Positions 37,668 to 46,460 of a stretch of 64,000 bases of DNA are shown here, piece after piece (position 1 is the first letter of the stretch; each line of letters starts with the position of its first letter). The translations under genes and the position numbers were made by a program. The notes under the pieces were generated by a model, which did no database searches, was not told where the DNA came from, and saw only the letters and a list, made by a program, of their open reading frames with translations. This DNA comes from CAZADA01 sp964636945. Its GTDB lineage: Bacteria > Pseudomonadota > Alphaproteobacteria > Caulobacterales > Maricaulaceae. Where the stretch lies: contig CAZWVH010000001.1 of the NCBI GenBank assembly GCA_964636945.1, forward strand, positions 18,689 to 82,688. The letters are read 5' to 3'.

Positions 37668-38960
37668 TTAACCAAATTCTTTAGCGCCGACGCGGGCAAC
37701 TGCGTCGGCGTTTTGATGTGGGTGATCGCGGATAAATTTGGCGATGCGCGGCTGGATTTCGGTGCGGAAGCGCCGACCATTGAACACACCGTAATGGCCA
37801 ACGCCCGGCTGAACATAGTCTTGCTTCATGTGATCCGACAGTCCGGTGCATAGGTCTAAGGCGGCCTGAGTTTGGCCAATGCCCGAGATGTCGTCCCGCT
37901 CTCCTTCCACGGTGAACAAAGCTGTGTCATCAATGGCGCCAAGACGCACGGTTCGTCCGTGAATCTTCAAAAGGCCCCGAGCCAGCAAATGGCGCTGGAA
38001 GACTTTGTCCACTGTCTCAATATAAAACTCCTCGGTGAGATCCATCACCGAGAGATACTCATCATAAAACTCCCGGTGCGCCTCCGCTGAATCGCCATCG
38101 CCGGCCACCAAATGCTCAAAGAAATTCCAGTGAGCATCCACATGGCGGTTCCAATTCATGTTCATGAAGCTCAAGAGTTGCACAAAGCCGGGATAAACGC
38201 GTCTAAACACGCCCGGATAGGGCAGCGGCACGGTGTAAACCATGTGTTTTTGGAACCAAGAGAGAGGTCGTTCCTCAGCAAGACGATTGGGCTCAGTCGG
38301 CGAACGACGCGCATCAATGGGCGATCCCATATAGGTCATGGTTGCAGGTCGGTTTGGATCGCGGTCCTCCGCCATCAGAGCGATGGCGGCCAAGACTGGA
38401 GGTCCGGGTTGGCACACGGCGATCACATTTGATCCTGGCCCCAATTGCGTAATCATGCGGCGTACATGCGCCACATAATCGTCAAAGTGAAAACGGCCCT
38501 CCACCACCGGCACCAACCGGGCATTGGTCCAATCGGTGATATACACTTCGTGTTCAGGCAAAAACGCCTCGACAGTGCTGCGCAACAAGGTGGCGTAGTG
38601 GCCAGACTTGGGCGCCACGATCAGGACCTTGGGATCGTCGGTCATATCGCCGCGGGCCTCGCGCAACGCGCGGGCGTCACGGCGGAAATGGACCAACTCG
38701 CACCATGGCGACGACCAAACGGTCTTGGGCTCTACAGCAACAGACGCGCCATTGATCTCAACCTGGTCAATCCCCCAACTCGGTTTGCCATAGCGTCGAG
38801 TGACCGCCTCAAATACGTCTGCGGCCGCAACCACTGAGCGCCCCGCCAGGGACTCGCTCGCTGGATTGAGTGGCCATGCCATCGCTGCGCGCGTGAGATT
38901 CGTCATACTCCGCAGCGGCGTGATGGCCGCATGCCCCATTTCGTAAAGTGTATAAAGCAC
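37668..38960 (-). CDS. phaZ: Intracellular polyhydroxyalkanoate depolymerase
   Basis: PhaZ mobilises stored poly-3-hydroxybutyrate. The 430-residue product has the alpha/beta hydrolase nucleophile region VIAVCQPGPP, with a cysteine in place of the usual serine, typical of intracellular depolymerases. It also has the downstream VGHYGVFNGRRFR histidine region. It ends at 37668 and begins 18 bp after sco, so the two may be cotranscribed. This fits a heterotroph that stores reduced carbon, matching the leucine pathway and acetoacetyl-CoA metabolism. Confidence 0.92.
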   Translation of the reverse strand: MLYTLYEMGHAAITPLRSMTNLTRAAMAWPLNPASESLAGRSVVAAADVFEAVTRRYGKPSWGIDQVEINGASVAVEPKTVWSSPWCELVHFRRDARALREARGDMTDDPKVLIVAPKSGHYATLLRSTVEAFLPEHEVYITDWTNARLVPVVEGRFHFDDYVAHVRRMITQLGPGSNVIAVCQPGPPVLAAIALMAEDRDPNRPATMTYMGSPIDARRSPTEPNRLAEERPLSWFQKHMVYTVPLPYPGVFRRVYPGFVQLLSFMNMNWNRHVDAHWNFFEHLVAGDGDSAEAHREFYDEYLSVMDLTEEFYIETVDKVFQRHLLARGLLKIHGRTVRLGAIDDTALFTVEGERDDISGIGQTQAALDLCTGLSDHMKQDYVQPGVGHYGVFNGRRFRTEIQPRIAKFIRDHPHQNADAVARVGAKEFG

Positions 38961-38978
38961 TAAATCGCCTCTACTTAA

Positions 38979-39599
38979 CTATTCGCCAGCGCACTCCAAA
39001 TGACGAGACATTACGTCTGCCATCTCATCAGGCGTCGTGGTGTGGGTAAAAAGATCAACAAAATCCCCATTTGCATCCATCAAAAAGATGATGCTCGAGT
39101 GATCCATGGTGTATTCAGCGGCGCTATCGGGATCTTCAATCTTCTCGAAGTATACTTTGTAGGAGTCCGCAGCAGCCCTAATGGACCCGAGCGAGCCGGT
39201 CAAACCCACCAGGTTTTCCGGGAATGCATTCGAATTCACATAGGTCGCCATGGCGTCCGGAGTATCGCGTTCTGGATCGATGCTAATCAAGACAGGCTGA
39301 AATTGCGCACGCTGCTCGTCCGGCAGCAGGTTGAGCGCCGCGGCCATCTGCTGGAGCGATAGCGGGCACACATCCGGGCAATAGGTAAATCCGAAATACA
39401 CCAATGTCGGCCGACCGAGGAAATCCGCCTCCGTCGCTGTATCGCCAAGGTGATTGACCAGCTCAAACGGCCCACCCACCGGCGCGCCATTCGTGGCCGC
39501 CTGCGGACATTGGTCGGCAATTTGCACCGAGTTTATAGACTCCTCGCCGCAACTGATTACACCGAGGGACATCAAGAGGATCGCGAATGGATTGCGCAT
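38979..39599 (-). CDS. SCO1/SenC-family copper chaperone
   Basis: SCO proteins deliver copper to, or reduce thiols in, cytochrome c oxidase. The 206-residue product from the ATG at 39599 has a signal-lipobox (VISC), the metal-binding CPDVC (C74, C78) and a histidine in the MDHSS segment. It is transcribed divergently from regB, repeating the senC/regBA pairing of Rhodobacter. Confidence 0.92.
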   Translation of the reverse strand: MRNPFAILLMSLGVISCGEESINSVQIADQCPQAATNGAPVGGPFELVNHLGDTATEADFLGRPTLVYFGFTYCPDVCPLSLQQMAAALNLLPDEQRAQFQPVLISIDPERDTPDAMATYVNSNAFPENLVGLTGSLGSIRAAADSYKVYFEKIEDPDSAAEYTMDHSSIIFLMDANGDFVDLFTHTTTPDEMADVMSRHLECAGE

Positions 39600-39764
39600 T
39601 GGCAAAATATGAGGCCAAAATTGCGCAATGAAAAGGTTGCAATGCAACACGCGTCCGCTATCGCCTGTCAAAGTGGTGAGATCATTGCGCCATCGCGCTG
39701 TTTGTTCGCCGCCAATTTAGCGCACTGCGCCTGGGACAACAGGGAAATCGCAAGAGGTTCCGCC

Positions 39765-41102
39765 ATGGTCACTCTCGCGCCAGACAACGATACGAATTTG
39801 CAACCGTCGGTCGGTACCTTTGCCGGCGGGCAGCGACAAGCGCGGCTGCGCACGTTTATTCTTTTGCGGTGGATCGCCGTCCTTGGCCAAACCGTGACAG
39901 TGCTCGCCGTCAAATTCATTTTCGGATTTGACTTGCCCTTAGCGCCTGCCTTGGCCGTTATCGCTGCGAGCGCGTGGCTGAACCTCTATCTGACCGCCTC
40001 TCAACCCACATTGCGGTTCATGCGTGACAACGAGGTCGCCCTCAATCTTGGTTTCGACATTGTCCAACTGGCCGTACTGATCTCGATCACGGGCGGAATG
40101 GACAATCCGTTCGTGGTGTTGATGGGCGCGCCGGTGGCGATCGCATTCACGGCATTGCGCGCTCGATACGCCCTTGCCATCGCCGGGATTGCGCTGGTCG
40201 CGACTGTCGCGGTTTGGGCGTTTTCCGCGCCTTTGCCGTGGAAAAACAATAGCACGTTCGACCCGCCATATCTGTATGAATGGGGACTGGCGACATCGTT
40301 GATCACCTGCACTGGGTTTATTTGCGTGTTCACCTGGCGCCTCGCCAATGACGCCCGACGGATGTCCGAAGCGCTAGCGGCAACCCAAACGGTGCTGGCC
40401 CGCGAACAAAGATTGTCGGCCTTGGGCAGCTTGGCTGCAGCCGCCGCCCATGAACTGGGCACTCCGCTCGCCACCATCCAAGTCACCGCCAAAGAGATGG
40501 CGCGGTCGCTGCGGTCAGACGGAGATCTCCGTGAGGATGCCGAGCTTCTGGTCAGCCAAGCCGAACGTTGCCGAGACATTCTGCGCCAACTCTCCAAGCG
40601 TGGTGACGAGGAAGACTTGATGCACGCCCAGTTGGATTTAGCCCAGCTGATTGATGAGGTAATCGAGCCATTTGTCGGATTGGGACCGGAGATTGACGTG
40701 GAACTCAAGGCCGAGGCCGGCGCACCGTCACGCGGTCCAAAATTGCGCAGGATGCCCGAATTGATCCATGCTCTAACCAACTATGTGGAAAACGCCGTCG
40801 ACTTCGCCAACACGTCGGTCACGGTGTCGGCGACGTGGTCGGCTCATGATGTCTGGATCGAAGTCCGAGACGATGGACCCGGGTTTTCACCAGAAATTAT
40901 CGCCGATTTGGGGCAACCGTTTATCAGCCAACGCCCCGCGGGCGCTGACCGCGGCGGCCTGGGACTTGGCATGTTTATTGCCCAGACGTTCGTTGAGCGC
41001 ACAGGCGGCGCCGTGACTTTGGCCAACACCAAGCCACCAGGATCGGGCGCTGTGGTGCGTGCTCGCTGGCCGTTGGCCGCAATCGCTGCACGTGAGGCTT
41101 AA
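39765..41102 (+). CDS. regB: Redox-sensing histidine kinase RegB/PrrB type
   Basis: RegB phosphorylates RegA in response to the ubiquinone and redox state and so controls respiration genes. The 445-residue product (ATG at 39765 after AGAGG) has about six N-terminal membrane helices with the quinone-linked GGMDNPF motif at 110-116, the phosphorylated His229 in AAAHELGTPLATI, and the GHKL domain with ENAVDFA, DDGPGFS and GLGLGMF. A cysteine at 269 in QAERCRDIL lies exactly 40 residues after His229, the same spacing as the redox-active cysteine of Rhodobacter RegB. The longer reading frame from 39450 overlaps sco and is not believed. Confidence 0.94.
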   Translation: MVTLAPDNDTNLQPSVGTFAGGQRQARLRTFILLRWIAVLGQTVTVLAVKFIFGFDLPLAPALAVIAASAWLNLYLTASQPTLRFMRDNEVALNLGFDIVQLAVLISITGGMDNPFVVLMGAPVAIAFTALRARYALAIAGIALVATVAVWAFSAPLPWKNNSTFDPPYLYEWGLATSLITCTGFICVFTWRLANDARRMSEALAATQTVLAREQRLSALGSLAAAAAHELGTPLATIQVTAKEMARSLRSDGDLREDAELLVSQAERCRDILRQLSKRGDEEDLMHAQLDLAQLIDEVIEPFVGLGPEIDVELKAEAGAPSRGPKLRRMPELIHALTNYVENAVDFANTSVTVSATWSAHDVWIEVRDDGPGFSPEIIADLGQPFISQRPAGADRGGLGLGMFIAQTFVERTGGAVTLANTKPPGSGAVVRARWPLAAIAAREA

Positions 41103-41214
41103 GTTTACGAAGCCTCGATCTAGGTATGGTAGGGTTATGACAAGTTTGACATAAGCGCCTGGCAACCATCTCAGTGAACTGGCGATGTCGATGCGGGTGC
41201 AAGGAGGCCTAAGG

Positions 41215-41787
41215 GTGACCACAGTTGAAAATGGAACCATGGTGAGCGCGCCAGATACTTTGGTCGATCGCACTCTGCTTCTTTTGGACGATGACGCGCC
41301 ATTCCGCACTCGATTGGGCCGGGCCATGACCCAACGTGGTTTCTCTGTGTCAGCCGTGGCGACGGTGGCGGAAGCGCGTGACATCGTCACTCTGAATCCG
41401 CCAGCTTTCGCCGTGTTGGACATGCGTTTGGAAGATGGCTCTGGCTTGGATCTCGTCGAACTGCTGAACGCTCATCGTGCTGACGCGCGGATCGTTATGC
41501 TCACTGGCTATGGCAATATCGCCACCGCCGTGGCGGCCGTTAAAGCGGGCGCGGTCGACTATTTGGCAAAGCCAGCCGACGCCGACGACATCGCGCGCGC
41601 ATTGTTGGCAAAACCCGGCGACCTCCCCGATCCGCCGGACAATCCCATGTCCGCCGATCGTGTCCGTTGGGAGCACATTCAGCGCGTTTACGAACTGTGT
41701 GATCACAACGTCTCTGAAACAGCGCGTCGGCTGAATATGCATCGACGCACGCTTCAACGAATCCTCGCCAAGCGTGCGCCGCGTTAA
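41215..41787 (+). CDS. regA: Redox response regulator RegA/ActR/PrrA type
   Basis: The 190-residue product has a receiver domain with DDD acidic pocket at about 25-27 and phosphoacceptor Asp69 in LDMRLEDGSG, a proline-rich linker (DLPDPPDN), and a Fis-type helix-turn-helix, SETARRLNMHRRTLQRILAK, at the C-terminus, as in RegA. GTG at 41215 is chosen because GGAGG lies 7 bp upstream. It follows regB by 112 bp and ends 4 bp before the end of convergent dnaN. Confidence 0.95.
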   Translation: MTTVENGTMVSAPDTLVDRTLLLLDDDAPFRTRLGRAMTQRGFSVSAVATVAEARDIVTLNPPAFAVLDMRLEDGSGLDLVELLNAHRADARIVMLTGYGNIATAVAAVKAGAVDYLAKPADADDIARALLAKPGDLPDPPDNPMSADRVRWEHIQRVYELCDHNVSETARRLNMHRRTLQRILAKRAPR

Positions 41788-41791
41788 TCGT

Positions 41792-42913
41792 CTACACGCG
41801 CAATGGCATCAAGACGTACTGGGCGTGTTCATCGCCGCGATCGAGAATAAGCGCCGGTGCAGCAGGATCGGCCAAAAGAAACTCCGCGGTTTCCCCTTCG
41901 ATCTGGCCGGTTACGTCCAAGAGATATTTGGCGTTAAACCCGATTTCGATGGGATCAGCGTCAAACTCCACCGCCAATTCCTCAGTCGCATTGCCGGTGT
42001 CGGGATTGTCGACCGTAAGTTCCAAGCGTTGCTTGTCCAATGACAATTTGATGGAGCGGGATTTCTCCGCTGAAATGGTCGCCACCCGGTCCACGGCTTC
42101 GGAAAACGCTGCGTTCTCCAGTACCAACGACTTGGTGTTGTTGGCCGGGATGACCTTTTGATAGTCGGGGAATGAGCCCTCCACCAATTTCGATGTCAAA
42201 ACGGCGTCGCCCACAGAGAAACGAATTTTTGACTCAGACGCGGCCACTTCCACGTCTCCGCCGGCGTCTTCCAGCAAACGCCGGACTTCTTGTACGGTTT
42301 TGCGCGGCACGATGATGCCTGGAAGCGACTTTGCGCCTTCGGGCAGATCGGTTTCAGCCAGCGCCAAGCGATAGCCGTCAGTGGCCACCGCACGCAATCG
42401 ATCGCGTCCGTCGCGCTCGGCGGGATGCAGATGGATCCCGGTGAGGTAATACCTCGTTTCCTCAGTGGAAATGGCGAACCGGGTTTTGTCGATCAAGCGC
42501 GCCAGAGCCGCTGAAGAGATGGAGAATGTGCATGCAAAGCCTTCCGCGCTCATCACCGGAAAATCATTAGCTGGCAGCGTGGGCAACAAAAACTTGGACC
42601 GTCCCGCCGTAAGGCTGAGCCGCCCGGAATCATCGCCCTTCACCTCAATGGCCACGTCAGCGCCATCAGGCAATTTGCGCACAATGTCGTAGAGTGTGTG
42701 GGCGGGGACTGTGGTGACGCCGCCTGATTCGATTCGCGCAGGAGCCGATTCAAGCACCTCCATCTCCATATCCGTGGCGGCGAAATGAATCCGCTCGCCT
42801 TCTGCACTAAGCCGAACATTGGACAGGATGGGGATGGTGTTACGCCGTTCGACAACGCTTTGTACGTGTCCCAAAGTGCGCAGTAACGCCGAGCGCTCGA
42901 GTGCTGCTTTCAT
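41792..42913 (-). CDS. dnaN: DNA polymerase III beta subunit (sliding clamp)
   Basis: The 373-residue product starts MKAALERSALLRTLGHVQSV and shows the three-domain sliding clamp pattern, including NTIPILSNVRL and the C-terminal YVLMPLRV. It follows dnaA by 149 bp on the same strand. The intervening DNA has a long perfect inverted repeat. recF is about 14 kb away, so dnaA-dnaN and recF-gyrB are separate here. Confidence 0.97.
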   Translation of the reverse strand: MKAALERSALLRTLGHVQSVVERRNTIPILSNVRLSAEGERIHFAATDMEMEVLESAPARIESGGVTTVPAHTLYDIVRKLPDGADVAIEVKGDDSGRLSLTAGRSKFLLPTLPANDFPVMSAEGFACTFSISSAALARLIDKTRFAISTEETRYYLTGIHLHPAERDGRDRLRAVATDGYRLALAETDLPEGAKSLPGIIVPRKTVQEVRRLLEDAGGDVEVAASESKIRFSVGDAVLTSKLVEGSFPDYQKVIPANNTKSLVLENAAFSEAVDRVATISAEKSRSIKLSLDKQRLELTVDNPDTGNATEELAVEFDADPIEIGFNAKYLLDVTGQIEGETAEFLLADPAAPALILDRGDEHAQYVLMPLRV

Positions 42914-43005
42914 GGTGTGTATCTATCTCGCTGCAGGATTGCCCCTATCAACGCGGAGCCTACCAAGCGGCGCGCTTGGAATGGGATGAGAAGCTTAAAC
43001 ATGAA

Positions 43006-43039
43006 TCGGCCGTTGTAAGAAGGCTCTTACAACGGCCGA
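43006..43039. repeat. 15-bp perfect inverted repeat between dnaA and dnaN
   Basis: Perfect 15-bp arms (TCGGCCGTTGTAAGA and its complement) with a 4-nt loop (AGGC) lie 24 bp after the dnaA stop. On the minus strand it is followed by only short T runs (ATTCATGTTTAAG), so it is a hairpin that could end part of the dnaA message or bind a factor. Confidence 0.8.
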
Positions 43040-43062
43040 CAGTGGATGACGCGTGTTAAGGT

Positions 43063-44541
43063 CTAACTTGCGCGCGCAGAACGCCCGCCAGCCTGGCGCA
43101 AACGACGGCGAATCGAGTCGACGTCATTGCGGACCCGTGCATCCTCGCCATACATCTTGTCGATTCGACGATAGGCATGAAGCACCGTGGTGTGATCCAT
43201 ATCGTTGAAACGACGGCCGATATCGGGCAAGGACCGCGACGTCAGGACCTTGCACAAATACATGGCCTGCTGGCGTGGCCGCACAATGTCGTGGGTCCGA
43301 CTGCGCGACAGCAACTCCGACACTTTCATGCCGTGGTATTCAGCCACCGTTTTCTGGATTTCATCCACCGTTATCCGGCGGTTTGAAACGGCGAGTGTGT
43401 CTTGCAGTGCAAGTTTGGCCGATTCCAAATTGACGGGACGGTCCATCATCACAGTCTGCAACAGCACGGTGGCGAGCGCCGCCTCCAAAGCGCGCGGCGT
43501 GTCCTTCACCGCACAGGCGATGAAATCCACCACATCTTCAGGAACGCTTTGATTGCGCCGCATGCCAGGATTGTCCTCAATCATGCGCTCAAGGATACGG
43601 CGACGATGCGGCAAGTCGGGCTTGGCCAAATTCACCGTCACTGCTGAGCTCAATCGACGGCTCAATCTGTCATCCAAGCCCATCAGTTCGTCGGCCACGC
43701 GATCGCCTGACACCACCACGCGCCCATTGCGAGACAAGATCGTCGTGATGATGTTGAACAATTCGCCTTCAGTGGCTTTGGAGCCGGCGATTGTGTGCAG
43801 ATCATCGATCAGCAGCACGCTGGCCTGACTGACGTTCTCCTTAAAGGCAATCGCCGTTTTCTCATTAATCGCACGCACATACTCAGTGCGAAACCGCTCG
43901 GCGTTAAAGAACATCACCTTGCGAGACGGATTTGCCTCCACCATTGAGGCCTCAATGGCGGTCAATAGGTGAGTTTTTCCCACGCCTTGGTCGCCATGCA
44001 CAAAAAGCAAAGTGAAAGGGGCATCCGGTTCCTCACACAGCACCTTGGCCGCGGTGGCCGCCGATTTGTTGGCGTCACCCACGACAAAGTTGCCGAATGT
44101 GCGCAGACGCGCCACCGATGGCCCTTGACCGTCGCTCCCCGTGGAGCCGGTGTCGTTCGCCGCAACTGCGCCCGTGCGCGGGTTTGGATCAGCCAAAATC
44201 TCGATGGATCGCGCCTGCGGGTCCACCGAATGCCAAAGGCTGGTCAGCCGGCGCGGTCCCACGCGATCCAACATGCGATCGCAATGGGTGATGTTGGGCG
44301 CAAACAAAATGACCTTTTCATCATCAGCACGCCCGACTCGAAGGCCGGCGCCCCAAGCGCGCCAAGCACTATCCCCGAGAACGCCACGTAATACGGCATT
44401 AAACGCGCCGAAAATTCTATTGATTTCTGAATCTTCTACACTGCTTACAATACTTCCGTTCTTTTCTTGACTCTCACGCACTCCACGAGTTCCCCCAAAC
44501 TGAGAAATCATGGAAGATTGGGCAACACTATGATTTTGCAT
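43063..44541 (-). CDS. dnaA: Chromosomal replication initiator DnaA
   Basis: DnaA opens the chromosome origin. The 492-residue product has a domain I region near residues 35-115, then a long flexible linker, the AAA+ domain with Walker A GDQGVGKTH near 190, Walker B VLLIDDLH, and a C-terminal DNA-binding domain with RSRTHDIVRPRQQAMYLCK and HTTVLHAYRR. The ribosome site AGGGGGCGG is right before the ATG. The leader carries hairpins, and rpsT is upstream, as in other alphaproteobacteria. Confidence 0.97.
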   Translation of the reverse strand: MQNHSVAQSSMISQFGGTRGVRESQEKNGSIVSSVEDSEINRIFGAFNAVLRGVLGDSAWRAWGAGLRVGRADDEKVILFAPNITHCDRMLDRVGPRRLTSLWHSVDPQARSIEILADPNPRTGAVAANDTGSTGSDGQGPSVARLRTFGNFVVGDANKSAATAAKVLCEEPDAPFTLLFVHGDQGVGKTHLLTAIEASMVEANPSRKVMFFNAERFRTEYVRAINEKTAIAFKENVSQASVLLIDDLHTIAGSKATEGELFNIITTILSRNGRVVVSGDRVADELMGLDDRLSRRLSSAVTVNLAKPDLPHRRRILERMIEDNPGMRRNQSVPEDVVDFIACAVKDTPRALEAALATVLLQTVMMDRPVNLESAKLALQDTLAVSNRRITVDEIQKTVAEYHGMKVSELLSRSRTHDIVRPRQQAMYLCKVLTSRSLPDIGRRFNDMDHTTVLHAYRRIDKMYGEDARVRNDVDSIRRRLRQAGGRSARAS

Positions 44542-44603
44542 ATCCGCCCCCTGTTATTTTGGTTGTCTCAGCGTTCTGCTGACACTGCGGTTGAATATTA
44601 TTC

Positions 44604-44628
44604 CATTGCCCAAACCCTCCGGGCAATG
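44604..44628 (-). promoter_or_regulatory. Hairpin in the dnaA leader with a purine-rich loop
   Basis: Perfect 8-bp arms (CATTGCCC / GGGCAATG) enclose a 9-nt loop that reads GGAGGGTTT on the minus strand, i.e. an SD-like sequence in the dnaA upstream RNA, about 63 bp before the start codon. Confidence 0.55.
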
Positions 44629-44848
44629 AGTTCGACTAACACATACCAATGACGCGAATATTCTGATGGGTGTGATGCACTGGGACATCGAACCGGCTTC
44701 AGGCTATTGCGCCACCAACTCTACGCCTGCAATGAGCAACCAACGCCATGCCGACGTCGCCGCCGACTGCCGCCAAAAGCGGGCCGGCGTCTCGCGTCCG
44801 TGTCACCGCTGTATTGGCCATTCACTGCAAACACCACCGATCCATTCA

Positions 44849-44902
44849 CCACAGTGTAGGCGGGAGGAATGGGTCTGAAACAACGACCCTGTCCGCCTGT
44901 GG
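44849..44902. repeat. Nested inverted repeats between dnaA and rpsT
   Basis: AGGCGG (44858-44863) pairs with CCGCCT (44893-44898), and inside it GGGTC (44871-44875) pairs with GACCC (44885-44889). Outside, CCAC and GTGG can also pair after a short bulge. A structure of about 54 nt could form in RNA or single-stranded DNA. Confidence 0.5.
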
Positions 44903-44970
44903 CACGATAAGAGCCCAAACTTTTTCAACAGACCAGTCTTGACTCTCGAATCTTTTTCATGGCGCCGGCT

Positions 44971-44979
44971 TTATTCACA
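44971..44979 (+). promoter_or_regulatory. DnaA-box-like site and adjacent GANTC pair
   Basis: TTATTCACA fits the TTATNCACA consensus. Two GANTC sites lie about 20-30 bp away (44941-44945, 44948-44952), a combination expected for CcrM- and DnaA-dependent control of dnaA expression. Confidence 0.5.
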
Positions 44980-45025
44980 GGCTGGTTGAGCCCAAGTCAA
45001 ACTCGCCTAGATCAGTGTTCTCGCA

Positions 45026-45054
45026 AATAAAAAAGGGCGCACAAATGTGCGCCC
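45026..45054 (-). terminator. Intrinsic terminator of rpsT
   Basis: Perfect 8-bp stem (GGGCGCAC, AAAT loop) is followed on the minus strand by TTTTTTATTT. It lies about 60 bp after the rpsT stop. Confidence 0.92.
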
Positions 45055-45115
45055 GTTCTGCCAGATATCGTCCAGCCGGCCAATTACATCAGATATTTAG
45101 AACACTCTGCTTGCG

Positions 45116-45391
45116 CTATTGTGCAGAGGCAGCCATTGATTTGACGCGCTGACTGAGGCGCGACACCTTGCGTGACCCTGTATTCTTATGAATCACACCT
45201 CGGCTCACGGCCCGCGCGATCTCTGGTTCAGCAACTGAGAGCGCCTTGCGCGCTTGATCTTGGTCGCCAGACGCGATGGCTTCTTCAACGGCTCTCACAT
45301 AAGTCCGCATCCGAGACCGCCGCGCGCGATTCACAACCGTGCGGCGCTCAATGCGTCGGATCGCCTTTTTTGCGGAGCTCGAATTCGCCAT
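45116..45391 (-). CDS. rpsT: 30S ribosomal protein S20
   Basis: The 91-residue protein is rich in Lys, Arg, Ala and Ser, starting MANSSSAKKAIRRIERRTVVNRARRSRMRT in the family manner and ending VSRLSQRVKSMAASAQ. It binds 16S rRNA. It sits between dnaA and the enoyl-CoA hydratase, with its own terminator, as in many alphaproteobacteria. Confidence 0.96.
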   Translation of the reverse strand: MANSSSAKKAIRRIERRTVVNRARRSRMRTYVRAVEEAIASGDQDQARKALSVAEPEIARAVSRGVIHKNTGSRKVSRLSQRVKSMAASAQ

Positions 45392-45526
45392 CTGTTCATG
45401 TCACCTTTTATCTCGCGAGGCGCGCGACATTAGTGATTTGGCGGCCGTCGTCAACGCTAAATGGTGCAGATATTTTTGCCCTGCGATACTTTTTTGACAC
45501 GCGCCGCCACACATTCCGGTTAGGCC

Positions 45527-46303
45527 TTATCGGTTCTTAAAGTGCGGCGAGCGCTTTTCTGCGAACGCCATCATGCCTTCGGACTGATCCTCGGTGGCGA
45601 ACATGGAGTGAAAAACGCGGCGCTCAAACTGGATCCCATGCGTCAGCGTGGTCTCATAAGCCGCATTCACAGTCTCCTTGGTCATCATGGCGATGGGCCG
45701 CGACATTTCCGCCACTTTTTTCGCCGCCGCCATGGCCTCGTCCATGAGTTCCTCAACCGGAACGACTTTTGCCACGAGGCCAGCGCGCAACGCCTCCTCA
45801 GCCGTAATGGGTTGGCCAGTCAAACACATATACATGGCCAATGATTTGCCCACATAACGCGGCAAACGCTGGGTTCCGCCCGCACCAGGCATGACTCCAA
45901 TGCTGATTTCCGGCTGGCCAAATTTCGCGTTTTCTGCAGCGATAATAAAATCACACATCATCGCAAACTCGCATCCGCCACCCAACGCATAGCCGGCCAC
46001 CGCGGCAATGATCGGCTTTCGCAAACGCGATACAGCCTCCCAAGTGGCTGCGAAAGGATCGTGCATATACAGATCCACGAATTCGCGATCTTTGAGCTCT
46101 TTAATGTCCGCGCCGGCGGCGAACGCCTTTTCCGATCCGGTGAGAATCACGCAGCCAATGGCGTCATCAACGTCAAACTCAGCAAGGGCGGACGCCAACT
46201 CTGACGTCAGTTGATTGTTCAAGGCGTTTAAGGCCTTAGGGCGATTGAGCGTGATGATCCCCACAGCGCCTTCGGTTTTGACGATGATGTTTTCGTAAGC
46301 CAT
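45527..46303 (-). CDS. Enoyl-CoA hydratase
   Basis: The 258-residue crotonase-family enzyme hydrates 2-enoyl-CoA in beta-oxidation. It starts MAYENIIVKTEGAVGIITLN and has the oxyanion-hole loop AFAAGADIKEL and the two catalytic glutamates in the GYALGGGCEFAMMCD and GQPEISIGVMPGAGGTQRLP regions. It is a standard neighbour of rpsT and mutM in this part of alphaproteobacterial chromosomes. Confidence 0.94.
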   Translation of the reverse strand: MAYENIIVKTEGAVGIITLNRPKALNALNNQLTSELASALAEFDVDDAIGCVILTGSEKAFAAGADIKELKDREFVDLYMHDPFAATWEAVSRLRKPIIAAVAGYALGGGCEFAMMCDFIIAAENAKFGQPEISIGVMPGAGGTQRLPRYVGKSLAMYMCLTGQPITAEEALRAGLVAKVVPVEELMDEAMAAAKKVAEMSRPIAMMTKETVNAAYETTLTHGIQFERRVFHSMFATEDQSEGMMAFAEKRSPHFKNR

Positions 46304-46460
46304 GCCGACCCCCCTGGGACTTTGCGCTCTTGCTCTGATCTCTTGGCTAAGCGCAGTGACGCGTGAGCGGGATGAACCGCCACGGAATGAGACTGCGCCC
46401 GTCTGTACCCGAATTGCCGGCCATGTCCAAACCCCCGTTTTTAAAGTTGGCCATGTCGCT

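Larger units (their letters stand above)
44542..45115. other. 574-bp region between dnaA and rpsT
   Basis: No protein gene is supported. It includes the dnaA promoter and leader, a hairpin 44604-44628, a nested hairpin 44849-44902, two GANTC sites at 44941-44945 and 44948-44952, one TTATTCACA (DnaA-box-like) at 44971-44979, and the rpsT terminator. The single DnaA box does not make this a clear replication origin. Confidence 0.6.

Noticed and set aside
39450..39764. Longer start for regB
   Set aside because: The extra 105 residues overlap the divergent sco gene and do not look like a membrane sensor; ATG 39765 has a ribosome site.
44542..45115. Replication origin (oriC) between dnaA and rpsT
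   Set aside because: Only one DnaA-box-like site and no AT-rich unwinding element with a box cluster are visible, so an origin cannot be claimed.
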